Shown: positions 18,627-26,715 of the stretch, one piece after another
How positions within the stretch are numbered: the first letter of the stretch is position 1
Layout of the letters: each line of letters opens with the position of its first letter
Assembly (NCBI GenBank): GCA_910587305.1
Contig: CAJUKV010000015.1
Location: 1 to 64,000 of the forward strand
Reading direction: 5' to 3'
From: an uncultured Lachnospiraceae bacterium
GTDB taxonomy: Bacteria; Bacillota; Clostridia; Lachnospirales; Lachnospiraceae
DNA length: 64,000 bases
Notes under the pieces: generated by a model
Told to the model about the DNA's origin: nothing
Seen by the model: only the letters and a program-made list of their open reading frames with translations
The model's database searches: none
Made by a program: the position numbers and the translations under genes

Positions 18627-19379
18627 ATGGAAAATAGCAATTTGCATTTAAAGATTAGAGAAGAACGCATAAAGCAAGGTCTTTCCCAAAAAGAATTGGG
18701 CGAACTAGTTGGGTTACCACAACAAGCTATTAATCGCATTGAACAAGGACAGCGAAAATTAGATATAGAATTATTTGAAAAGTTATGTAAAGCATTAAAT
18801 ATAAAAAAAATAGGTTCTTTTACCGTAAACTTTATTTCAAGTTTTTATAAAATGGACGTTGGGGATGACCCAATTTGTCCTGCTAATAATCCAGAAGATG
18901 AGATTCCCACTGATGGTTCTCTGTTATACGATCATTCCTATTCATATGTCAGTTCAGAAGAAGAACTAAATGAATGCCTTAAACAAAATGAGGAGGACAA
19001 TGATGATTCAAAAAAATCACCACAATTTGTAAGTTCAGGCAATAATATTCATAAATATGATGCCAGTATCAGAATCTCGCCTGAAGCTTTAGAAAACTTA
19101 AAGGAAATAAATATAATTTATAATAAAATTGAAAATGGAGAAAAACTGACCGAAAATGATTTGCAAGCACTTAAGGACTATAGCCAAAGACAAAAAGTAG
19201 CTATGGAGCGTTTAAAAATAACCTTACAAACCATGCAAGAAAAATTAGAGCCTTTAATGGAATTACACCCCGCTTATAATAAACTAAATGAAGTAGGGCA
19301 AAAAGAAGCAATTAAACGTATTGAAGAGTTAGCCGAAATCTCCCGCTACACCAAGCCAGCCGCCCCACCCCAATACTAA
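18627..19379 (+). CDS. XRE-family regulator with long C-terminal region
   Basis: 250 residues. The first 55 form an XRE domain (IKQGLSQKELGELVGLPQQ, INRIEQGQRKLDIELFEKLC). Residues 60-130 are acidic and poorly ordered; 150-240 are helical and charged (EALENLKEINIIYNKIENGE, then RLKITLQTMQEKLEPL), likely an oligomerisation or partner-binding region. GGAG lies about eight bases before the ATG. Base composition is clearly more AT-rich than the surrounding core genes, suggesting transfer. It probably controls itself and the DUF3800 gene 60 bases downstream through the four operators. Confidence 0.8.
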   Translation: MENSNLHLKIREERIKQGLSQKELGELVGLPQQAINRIEQGQRKLDIELFEKLCKALNIKKIGSFTVNFISSFYKMDVGDDPICPANNPEDEIPTDGSLLYDHSYSYVSSEEELNECLKQNEEDNDDSKKSPQFVSSGNNIHKYDASIRISPEALENLKEINIIYNKIENGEKLTENDLQALKDYSQRQKVAMERLKITLQTMQEKLEPLMELHPAYNKLNEVGQKEAIKRIEELAEISRYTKPAAPPQY

Positions 19380-19439
19380 CCGCCAGGACAGGATATCTTT
19401 AACCAAACCACTATGCAAAACACTTTGAAAGGTAACAAC

Positions 19440-20126
19440 ATGACACAGAAAATAGAAACACTTAAGAAAAGTGAACGATACTTGATTTTCGATGAATCCG
19501 GCAATCTCGGAAGTAGTGGGAGGTATTTTGTTATTGCGTGTATTGACACCAACAATTATAAAGCGCTCCATAACATCATGCACAAAAAATTAGGCATAGC
19601 TAAGAAAATGTTTCACGAGCTTTCATTGCTTCATTCCAATGAGATCAAGGCAAAAGACGCATATCCATGTATCAAATATCACATATTGGAATGTATTGCT
19701 AAAAAAGATTTACAGATTTCGTATATTGTTGCAGATCTAAAACATGTAAAACCGTCTTTATTAATAGATAAAAATATACTTTACAACTTTTTAATGAAAT
19801 TATTAGTAGAACGTCTTATATCGGATAAAGATAATGGCACAACTATAAATATTATCTGCGACAAACACTCTACAAAAGTAGCCTCCGGGAACTCTTTCTC
19901 CGATTATATAAAGCTCTTTCTGCTATATGAAAGAGAATACGACATTGATTTGAATATTAATTACATGGACTCAGATGATAAAAATGCTTACATTGTTCAA
20001 GCAGCAGATTATGTCGCCAATGCTTTATATGGCAATTATGAATACGGAGATAGCATATATTATAGCCGCTTTAAACATAAACTTGGTTCTGTTCTCCTGT
20101 TTCCATGGAAATCGTTTGGAAAATAA
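19440..20126 (+). CDS. DUF3800-domain protein
   Basis: 228 residues with the DUF3800 hallmarks: an early IFDESGNLG motif, a central acidic/His segment (ICDKHSTK), and a late QAADYVANALYGNYE. The family is predicted to have an RNase H-like fold with acidic catalytic residues and often occurs on mobile elements and near defence genes; its biochemical role is not settled. GAAAGG seven bases before the ATG at 19440 decides the start over an ATG at 19413. It follows the XRE gene by 60 bases, in the same AT-rich composition, so the two likely form one module. Confidence 0.85.
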   Translation: MTQKIETLKKSERYLIFDESGNLGSSGRYFVIACIDTNNYKALHNIMHKKLGIAKKMFHELSLLHSNEIKAKDAYPCIKYHILECIAKKDLQISYIVADLKHVKPSLLIDKNILYNFLMKLLVERLISDKDNGTTINIICDKHSTKVASGNSFSDYIKLFLLYEREYDIDLNINYMDSDDKNAYIVQAADYVANALYGNYEYGDSIYYSRFKHKLGSVLLFPWKSFGK

Positions 20127-20199
20127 ATTTCATTAATAAATGTTGATTTTATCACACTCTAATGGTATTATAAGGATACAAAGACATATAATAATACAG

Positions 20200-20281
20200 A
20201 TGGGTGTGTAAGCCTATATCAGCGTGTGTATTTTTAAACATAAGTTGCCTGTGTGGTAACCACTGATATAGCAGCACCCAT
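20200..20281. other. Interrupted inverted repeat after the DUF3800 gene
   Basis: ATGGGTG (20200-20206) pairs with CACCCAT (20275-20281), and CTATATCAG (20214-20222) plus GTG with CACTGATATAG (20261-20271), around a 34-base loop. No U-run follows, so it is not an ordinary terminator. It could be a small structured RNA or the remains of a mobile element end. Confidence 0.45.
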
Positions 20282-20398
20282 TTTCTATTTGTACTGAGTA
20301 AAAACAGCTGCTATTCTTTATTCATCAATATTTTTACTAATGAACCACAGATTAATATAATTACAGCCACAACCATGTTACCAAATGAGTAAGCTATA

Positions 20399-20489
20399 TT
20401 GAATGAAATCTGAGGACGGAACAGGCGGCCGTCACGCCCTATGGGTCTTAAAAGAGATGTGGAATTGCCACCCCACCTATTTCATTCAA
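20399..20489. ncRNA. Candidate structured non-coding RNA or mobile-element relic
   Basis: The gene-free stretch 20127-20682 (556 bases) holds this 91-base fold. An 11-bp perfect closing stem (20399-20409 with 20479-20489) encloses hairpins GACGG/CCGTC (20415-20433), CCC/GGG (20437-20445) and GTGG/CCAC (20459-20471). The interior is GC-rich against AT-rich flanks. It matches no riboswitch or ribozyme class I can recall. Strand unknown. A further imperfect hairpin, AAGGCAGGTAAC with TTATCTGCCTTT, follows at about 20495-20523. Confidence 0.4.
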
Positions 20490-20577
20490 AGTGCAAGGCA
20501 GGTAACTTGGTTATCTGCCTTTAAAAATGTGCACATGGGGACACTGATAAAAAATTAAAGTTTGTCAGAAAATAATT

Positions 20578-20604
20578 TTGTCGCCGGATATCATATGGTA
20601 TAAT
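20578..20604 (+). promoter_or_regulatory. Promoter of the truncated Uma2 gene
   Basis: Consensus -10 TATAAT (20599-20604) with a weak -35 near TTGTCG (20578-20583), spacing 15-16 bases. Confidence 0.45.
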
Positions 20605-20682
20605 TTTTTATAAGAACACGGGATAAAAAAGATAAGCTGAAATTTTAGAAACATACGCCTGACTTATCGGAGGAATCATGAA

Positions 20683-20952
20683 ATGGCATTACAGCAGGAA
20701 AAGCTATATACAATTGAAGATATCTATGCTCTTCCAAATGGAAAAAGAGCGCAGCTATTGGATTATGGAATAAAGCTTTTTAAGTATCGTACCGCAGGGG
20801 TAAGGGAATACTGGATTATAAATCCCGCAACACGCACAGAAAATGTTTATGATTTTGAACACGATAAAGCGACTAACCAATATGAATTTGACGATAAGAT
20901 TCCTGTATGCATTTACGATGGTTTCTCTTTACAAATATCGGGGCTTCTGTAA
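20683..20952 (+). pseudogene. Uma2-family (DUF820) gene with internal deletion
   Basis: The 89-residue frame starts like a Uma2 protein (YTIEDIYALPNGKRAQL) and then jumps directly to the C-terminal LFKYRTAGVREYWIINPATRTENVYDF block. The intervening ~90 residues, which in full-length members (about 185 aa) carry the PD-(D/E)XK nuclease Asp and Glu/Lys residues, are missing although the frame is kept. It is therefore probably inactive, or a remnant. GGAGG about eight bases before ATG 20683 supports the start. Confidence 0.7.
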
Positions 20953-21013
20953 AAATAAAAAGCTGATGTGGGGATTTTCCTATATCAGCTTTTGTCATTC
21001 TTAGTGTTCTTGC

Positions 21014-21100
21014 GAAAGTGATGTATTTGTATCTTTTTTATTGACAGTCAGTCTCCAAAGTGATATATTTGTCTTGTTAAGCGATAAATATGTCACTTTG
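21014..21100 (+). promoter_or_regulatory. Promoter with three operator-like repeats
   Basis: TTGACA (21041-21046), 17-base spacer, TATATT (21064-21069). Three copies of a unit like CAAAGTGATATATTTGT surround it: 21014-21030 (direct), 21056-21072 (direct, over the -10), and 21083-21100 (inverted, reaching the ribosome site). Likely an autoregulatory operator for the HTH gene at 21775. Confidence 0.75.
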
Positions 21101-21112
21101 GAGGAAACCGTT

Positions 21113-21778
21113 ATGAAGAAAAGAACGAAACTCACAATTTGTCTGGGCGTGATATGCGCTCTGCTTGTAGCAATATCTTCCTGTTACACGATAGCATTTA
21201 ACAATTCAAGGTTTATTGTGCCTATGGATTTATCCGAATATGTTTTCAGAGTGCAAGACCTGCCTATGATTATCTCCGGCGTGCTTCTTGCTTTGTATAT
21301 TGTGTACCTTGTTATGTTGCTTTTGAAATCTATCACAACAAACAGGCGCAGGGAATTAACCTCGCAATCCACCAGAACAATAAATCCCAAACTGGGATTT
21401 TTAGGTTTATTCGGATTTGCCGGATTTTTAGGATTTTGGACTTACAGCGTTGACAAGACAATTTTCCCATTTGTATTTTTCCTGTTTTTTGGCTTTTTCG
21501 GATTTTACTATGAGGGAAAAATGTCAAATACTTTTATAGATGAACGATACAAAGAAAACAAAATGAAAGCGCAAAGCGTAGCGAGCAAAACTTCTCTGTC
21601 CATTATTTTCCTTGCAATACTCATTCTGGGACAGGGAAGGCTCATAAGTAACCTTGAATATACCTTAATTGCTCTTGTTATTGTCGTAGCTCTTTCCATA
21701 GCGCTTGAAATATTCCTCAGCGAATATCTGCTATATCATTATGACAGCGATGAACAGTTTGATGAAAGCGAGGAATGA
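21113..21778 (+). CDS. DUF3796-family membrane protein
   Basis: 221-residue membrane protein with about six helices. A central Gly/Phe-rich stretch, NPKLGFLGLFGFAGFLGFW then FVFFLFFGFFGFYYEGKMSN, is the signature of DUF3796 as I recall it. ATG 21113 follows GGAGG by eight bases; the upstream in-frame TTG (21041) is inside the promoter. The stop overlaps the next gene as ATGA. DUF3796 proteins are typically paired with a small XRE regulator, as here; the role is unknown, possibly envelope stress or an anti-regulator. Confidence 0.8.
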   Translation: MKKRTKLTICLGVICALLVAISSCYTIAFNNSRFIVPMDLSEYVFRVQDLPMIISGVLLALYIVYLVMLLLKSITTNRRRELTSQSTRTINPKLGFLGLFGFAGFLGFWTYSVDKTIFPFVFFLFFGFFGFYYEGKMSNTFIDERYKENKMKAQSVASKTSLSIIFLAILILGQGRLISNLEYTLIALVIVVALSIALEIFLSEYLLYHYDSDEQFDESEE

Positions 21779-21981
21779 GCGTGCCGGATTTTGAATGTAA
21801 ATTAAAAAAATACAGACTGTTAAAGGATTTGACGCAAGAGCAATTGGCGGCACAGGTAGGTGTACGGCGAGAAACCATTATGCGGCTGGAAAAGGCGCAA
21901 TACAATCCATCCCTTAAACTGGCGATTGACATTTCAAGAGTTGTCGAAGCACCGATTGAAGAAATATTCGTTTTCAAGTGA
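21775..21981 (+). CDS. Small XRE-type HTH regulator paired with DUF3796
   Basis: 68-residue Cro/CI-like DNA-binding protein: LLKDLTQEQLAAQVGVRRET and IMRLEKAQYNPSLKLAIDIS make up the HTH core, and IEEIFVFK is the usual end of YozG-like minimal regulators. It starts inside the stop of the membrane gene. GAGG is too near the ATG at 21775 but well placed (seven bases) for a GTG at 21781, so the latter may be the real start. Likely binds the three repeats at 21014-21100. Confidence 0.85.
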   Translation: MSVPDFECKLKKYRLLKDLTQEQLAAQVGVRRETIMRLEKAQYNPSLKLAIDISRVVEAPIEEIFVFK

Positions 21982-22027
21982 CAAGACAGGCGGCAGCCTC
22001 TATCAGATTGCCCGCTGCATAAATAAG

Positions 22028-22087
22028 TACGGCCGAATGTTACAATTATCCTTAAACAGGAAAGATGTATCATTCAGCCGTATTTTT
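22028..22087. terminator. Terminator between the HTH gene and gpmI (convergent)
   Basis: TACGGCCGAATG (22028-22039) pairs with CATTCAGCCGTA (22071-22082) with one mismatch, and TTTTT follows on the plus strand. The 31-base loop carries a further weak stem. Confidence 0.55.
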
Positions 22088-22121
22088 ACTCACAATATTT
22101 CACTTTATCTTTGCAAAGAGC

Positions 22122-23663
22122 CTATTTTTTTATCAGCAGGGATTTTCCTGTCATTTCTTCCGGCTGCTGCATTCCCATCATTTCAATTAAAGTAGGAACG
22201 ATATCCGCCAGACAACCGCCCTCTCTTAAGGTATAAGCCGGATCTGCATTTACAATGATAAACGGAACCGGGTTTGTGGTGTGTGCCGTAAAAGGCGCTC
22301 CCGTCTCATAGTCAATGAGCTGTTCCGCATTTCCGTGATCCGCACAGATAAACATCTGTCCGTTCACTTCCTTAATCGCTTCAACCGCTTTGCCAACACA
22401 CTCGTCCACTGCTTCCACTGCCTTGATAGCGGCGGCTTCCACACCTGTATGTCCAACCATATCCGGATTTGCAAAGTTAATGATGATTACGTCATATTCC
22501 CCTGACTTAATGGCTTCCACCAGCTTATCGCAGACCTCGTATGCGCTCATCTGGGGTTTCAGATCGTAGGTTGCCACGTCCTTGGGAGAATTTACCAAAG
22601 TTCTGGTTTCCCCTTCATTGGGCTCTTCCACGCCGCCGTTGAAGAAGAAGGTTACATGAGCATATTTTTCCGTTTCCGCAATCCTTGCCTGCTTCATGTT
22701 GTTAGCCGCTAACCATTCGCCAAAGGTATTGGTAACGGAAATCTTATGGAAGGCAATCTCCTTGTTGGGAATCGTGGGATCGTAATCGGAAAAGCATACA
22801 TAAGTAAGGTCAAGCCTTTTTCCTCTCTCAAAGCCCTTGAAATCGTCGTCACAAAAGCTTCTGGTAATTTCTCTAGCACGGTCCGGTCTGAAATTAAAGA
22901 AAATCACGGAATCTCCGTCTTTAATCGTCGCCACCGGGCTGCCGTCCTTCATCACTACGGTAGGTTTCACAAACTCGTCCGTCTCGCCTCTGTCGTAGGA
23001 CGCCTGGATTCCCTCAGGGCCGCTTGGCGCCTGTAAGCCTTCCCCTTTCGTAAGAGCGTCGTACGCCAGTTTCACTCTGTCGTAGTTGTTATCTCTGTCC
23101 ATTGCATAATAACGGCCTGTGACAGATGCAATTTCACCTACGCCGATTTTCTTCATTTCTGCTTCCAAATCCTCAGCATAGCCCTTACCGCTTGCCGGAG
23201 GCGTATCGCGGCCATCTAAAAAGCAATGTACATAAACCCTGGAAAGGCCGTTTCTTTTGGCAAGCTCAAGCAGTCCGTACAAATGGGTATTGTGGCTGTG
23301 AACGCCGCCGTCGGAAAGCAATCCGAACATATGAAGGGAGGAGTCCTTTTGCTTACAGTTCTCCACAGCCTTTAAAAGGGCGGGATTCTCAAAAAAGGTT
23401 CCGTCCTGAATCTCTTTCGTAATTCTGGTAAGCTCCTGATACACAATACGCCCTGCGCCCATATTCAAATGGCCAACCTCGGAATTCCCCATCTGACCAT
23501 CCGGAAGCCCTACCGCCATACCGCTCGCATTCCCCTTTACGAAGGGACATTCCGCCATAAGCTTATCCATAACAGGCGTGTTTGCTTCTGCCACGGCATT
23601 GCCGTCCTTGCGGTCATTTAAGCCGTATCCGTCCAAAATCATTAATACTGTAGGTTTTTTCAT
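22122..23663 (-). CDS. gpmI: 2,3-bisphosphoglycerate-independent phosphoglycerate mutase
   Basis: Interconverts 3- and 2-phosphoglycerate, the step before enolase, using two Mn2+ ions. 513 residues, the usual length. Metal-binding MILDGYGLN, the catalytic serine in GQMGNSEVGHLNMGAG (near residue 62), the substrate site FRPDRAREITRS and late metal motifs FANPDMVGHTG and CADHGNAEQ are all present. GGAG seven bases before the ATG. Apparently monocistronic, bounded by a shared terminator on the 3' side. Confidence 0.97.
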   Translation of the reverse strand: MKKPTVLMILDGYGLNDRKDGNAVAEANTPVMDKLMAECPFVKGNASGMAVGLPDGQMGNSEVGHLNMGAGRIVYQELTRITKEIQDGTFFENPALLKAVENCKQKDSSLHMFGLLSDGGVHSHNTHLYGLLELAKRNGLSRVYVHCFLDGRDTPPASGKGYAEDLEAEMKKIGVGEIASVTGRYYAMDRDNNYDRVKLAYDALTKGEGLQAPSGPEGIQASYDRGETDEFVKPTVVMKDGSPVATIKDGDSVIFFNFRPDRAREITRSFCDDDFKGFERGKRLDLTYVCFSDYDPTIPNKEIAFHKISVTNTFGEWLAANNMKQARIAETEKYAHVTFFFNGGVEEPNEGETRTLVNSPKDVATYDLKPQMSAYEVCDKLVEAIKSGEYDVIIINFANPDMVGHTGVEAAAIKAVEAVDECVGKAVEAIKEVNGQMFICADHGNAEQLIDYETGAPFTAHTTNPVPFIIVNADPAYTLREGGCLADIVPTLIEMMGMQQPEEMTGKSLLIKK

Positions 23664-23828
23664 CGCTTTTCTCCTTTTTTATTTATTTTAAATCTATCAT
23701 CAATTTATTATTGTAAAAACATTTCCACTAGAAATTATACACATAATCTCATTCCCTTGCAAGAATTTCCATACATTTTTCTTTCCGGAATCTTTAACTT
23801 ATTGCTTTACATGTAGCCATAAAAGCAG

Positions 23829-23964
23829 CGTCTTCGCGAATAGAAATTCAAGAAGGAACCCTTATAAAAACGCCAGCGCTTGGTGAGGTCTTTTCGAACC
23901 TGGCGTCTGCTGCGTTTTTATAGAGCGAGAGCGCGGTGACGACTGAATTTCTATTCGCGAAGAC
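23829..23964. repeat. Long palindromic repeat element, copy 2 (inverted)
   Basis: A 22-bp perfect outer stem (23829-23850 with 23943-23964) and an inner TATAAAAACGC-type stem; the inside is the reverse complement of the element at 11981-12120 with scattered changes. The outer half of the stem differs from copy 1 but remains paired. It fills most of the gap 23664-23988; I see no gene there. Confidence 0.85.
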
Positions 23965-23988
23965 GCGGCCGGATATCCACGCAACTAT

Positions 23989-26631
23989 TCACATAATCTG
24001 CTTCCATTCATAATACCCCACCATATAAAGCATCATCCCCATAGCCGAAATCACCATAACAGGAATTTTCCACCTTTCTCTTTTTTCCACCGCCTCCCCC
24101 GCAAGCATAAAAACCGGCAGCGCGCTTAACGTATACCGCCCGGCGCTGATAAGCCATGTGGACGAATAGGTCAGCAAAAAGAAGGAAATCAAATAAATCA
24201 AATACATTGGCCGCAGTCTCTTGCAGACCCCATACACAATCGCTGTCAGATACACCGCAAACAATAAAAGCTCCGGCACCCACAGGCTCATTCCCGTAGA
24301 AGTATACCAGCCTCCTGATGCGTTATCCTTAATATATCCTATGGTTTCCCAAATAGGGCACAGCGCGTTTCCCCAATGGTTCTTTTGATAATACATAAAC
24401 TTAAGGAAATCGCCCTCCACCAGATAATTGATTAGAAGATAAACCCAAAAGCCCCCCAGCATCAGTGTGCAGATACACCCCGGCCAAATCACTTTCCCCA
24501 AAAAATCCTTCCATTTTTTGTTCTTTATCAAAGAAAGGCCCTTCTCCGCATAAAAAAGCTCCACTAAAACCGAAAACGCCAGCAGCAATCCCTGCACCTT
24601 TGTCAGGCAGGCAAAAAATCCCAGTGCCGCCACCAACGTCCACTCATGTTTTCTCAAATAGTAAAAAAAGGCGGCGGTTAATGCAAAAAACAAAGACTCT
24701 GTTGCGATGGAGCCAAAGAAAAACGCAAAGGGGAATACGCTGATCAGCATCAGTGCATTTCCGGCCGCTTTTTCGCCAAATTCCATTTTCACAATCCGGT
24801 AGAAAAAGACGCATCCAACCCCAAAGCCGATTACGGAGATAAGAATACCGCATAATCTGATATCGCTCACAAACAGCCCCAATGTCCGCATCATCCAAGG
24901 ATACAGGGGATAAAACACCAAAAAAATATGCTCGCCGTTTTCAATTGCGCCTCCGTATCCGTTTTCAGCAATGTTGATGTAATGGGCGGAATCCCATCTC
25001 TTCCAGGCTTCCAGAAAATCGGAAAACGTAATTCCATTCGAAAAATCCCCTAGCATTGCCATCATACACACGGAAAACAAATAGAGAAGCACTCGAAATA
25101 CAATTGCCGTCGTAAAAATTTTTATCTCTTTTCCATATCTTTCCATAAGAGCCAATCCCTTTTTATTCCAATTTCTTTCCCCGGCCAGACGGACAAGTCC
25201 TTTGCTTCCTCCCGCTGCCATAAGCAAAAAAACAGGCACATAATTGGTGATGTATCTGGGGCTTACCTCCCAGTTCATCAAAAAAACTATCAGGCCGCAA
25301 AGCGCTATGGGCAAAGCACATGCGCTGCCTGCACATACTTTTACGCCCGCTTGCGTTTTTGTGCTCCCAAGCCATACATAAACCATTCCCAAGAGGAAAA
25401 AGCCATACAAAAGACAACAGCAAAGGCCGTGGTAGAATCCATATTGGTTCCCGTCATACAAAAGGAATTGGTGCAGCACAGACTCCTTTTGGGGAGAATC
25501 GTCCAAAAAATCGGAAAGGCCAAGGGTTCCATCCCCAAAGCATCTATAGAGCTTTACTCCATAAAGTTTGATCATGCCCTTTAATCCTCTTTGGGAAATT
25601 CTGTTTTGAATTTCTTCCTTAATTGCCCGGTTCCTCTTCTCCGGTTCCTGAAATGAGCGGGTAAATTCATAATCTCCCGGATTGTATCCGCCATCCCCCT
25701 CAAGTCCCATCATAACCCAATGGCTGTAAGGCGTATTTTTCACTTTTGCCAGCGCCGGATCTAAGTGGCAGGTATATATATATTGATGGAAGAAGAAAAA
25801 AAGCACAAAGCAGCTTACGCTCACCCAGGCCAAATATACGCCGGCCCTCCTTACCTTTTTTCTCACCAAAAAAGTAAGGAAAATTGCCACCGCCATGATA
25901 AGCACCGTTGATTTTACCAGCGTGCCAACAGCGGCAATTAATCCTGAAAGCGCGCACCATCCTAAACTTCTCCTTCCCTCCGTTTCCTCAATCTTTAGCG
26001 ATAAGTAAAACAAAAGTACCGGAAACAAAATGGAAAGAGAGTCCGTGTAAAAAACGTCTGTCATAAAAAGCAGCGGCGCCATACTCCCGGCCATGAGAAG
26101 CGCAATCACCCCGCAAAAGCTTCCCCAAAGTTTTCTTGCCGATAAACTGATAAACAGATAAGTCAGCAAAAGCAATATCTCATTGCCCAGGGCGGCAATC
26201 CTAAAATAATCGGAGGAAAAAAGCGAGCCTATCCTAAAAAAAATATATAACAGCGATAATCCGCCCAGATTATTGGGAAACCAGTCAAAATAATCATAAT
26301 ATCCCGCAAAGGTTCCTGTCCTTAGCCATTCCAGCGCGCCTTTGTAAATTGCATCCAAATCAAAGCTTGGCATAAAGCGCAGCTCTTCTGCTTTTGACAA
26401 TTGAAAGCCGCCAATAACAATCAAAAAAGAAAGAACAATATACGGATAATTTTGTTCAAAAAAATCCTCTCTTTTGCCGCCTGCATACATAAAAAAAACA
26501 AACGCCCCTGAAATTCCTGCTGAAAGGACCCACAAAAGAGGTTCCCCCGACCACACATACACACTCCCCAGCATAAACAAAAGGGGAATCATACACAAAC
26601 TATGACATAATTGAACCATATTTATTTTCAC
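23989..26631 (-). CDS. Large two-module GT-C membrane glycosyltransferase
   Basis: About 880 residues with some twenty membrane helices in two halves. The N-terminal half has FMPSFDLDAIYKGALEWLRT and YYDYFDWFPNNLGGLSLLY, an Asp-containing outer loop typical of GT-C enzymes. The C-terminal half has WDSAHYINIAENGYGG and FLVFYPLYPWMMRTLGLF, resembling PIG-V/Gpi18 mannosyltransferases (COG5542). It therefore looks like a fusion of two transferases. GTG 26631 has a GGGGG stretch six bases upstream and ATG 26619 has AGGTG; either may be used. The next minus-strand gene, 85 bases upstream, is also a membrane protein, suggesting an envelope-glycan operon. Confidence 0.78.
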   Translation of the reverse strand: MKINMVQLCHSLCMIPLLFMLGSVYVWSGEPLLWVLSAGISGAFVFFMYAGGKREDFFEQNYPYIVLSFLIVIGGFQLSKAEELRFMPSFDLDAIYKGALEWLRTGTFAGYYDYFDWFPNNLGGLSLLYIFFRIGSLFSSDYFRIAALGNEILLLLTYLFISLSARKLWGSFCGVIALLMAGSMAPLLFMTDVFYTDSLSILFPVLLFYLSLKIEETEGRRSLGWCALSGLIAAVGTLVKSTVLIMAVAIFLTFLVRKKVRRAGVYLAWVSVSCFVLFFFFHQYIYTCHLDPALAKVKNTPYSHWVMMGLEGDGGYNPGDYEFTRSFQEPEKRNRAIKEEIQNRISQRGLKGMIKLYGVKLYRCFGDGTLGLSDFLDDSPQKESVLHQFLLYDGNQYGFYHGLCCCLLYGFFLLGMVYVWLGSTKTQAGVKVCAGSACALPIALCGLIVFLMNWEVSPRYITNYVPVFLLMAAGGSKGLVRLAGERNWNKKGLALMERYGKEIKIFTTAIVFRVLLYLFSVCMMAMLGDFSNGITFSDFLEAWKRWDSAHYINIAENGYGGAIENGEHIFLVFYPLYPWMMRTLGLFVSDIRLCGILISVIGFGVGCVFFYRIVKMEFGEKAAGNALMLISVFPFAFFFGSIATESLFFALTAAFFYYLRKHEWTLVAALGFFACLTKVQGLLLAFSVLVELFYAEKGLSLIKNKKWKDFLGKVIWPGCICTLMLGGFWVYLLINYLVEGDFLKFMYYQKNHWGNALCPIWETIGYIKDNASGGWYTSTGMSLWVPELLLFAVYLTAIVYGVCKRLRPMYLIYLISFFLLTYSSTWLISAGRYTLSALPVFMLAGEAVEKRERWKIPVMVISAMGMMLYMVGYYEWKQIM

Positions 26632-26715
26632 CTTAATCCCCCATTCTTGCCTGCAAACCTCAAATTTGGGCCGGGACACAAATTTGTTCCTCCTGTCTCT
26701 AAGAACATCCGAACG

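Noticed and set aside
20495..20523. Hairpin AAGGCAGGTAAC/TTATCTGCCTTT as terminator
   Set aside because: Neither strand has a U-run and no gene ends close by.
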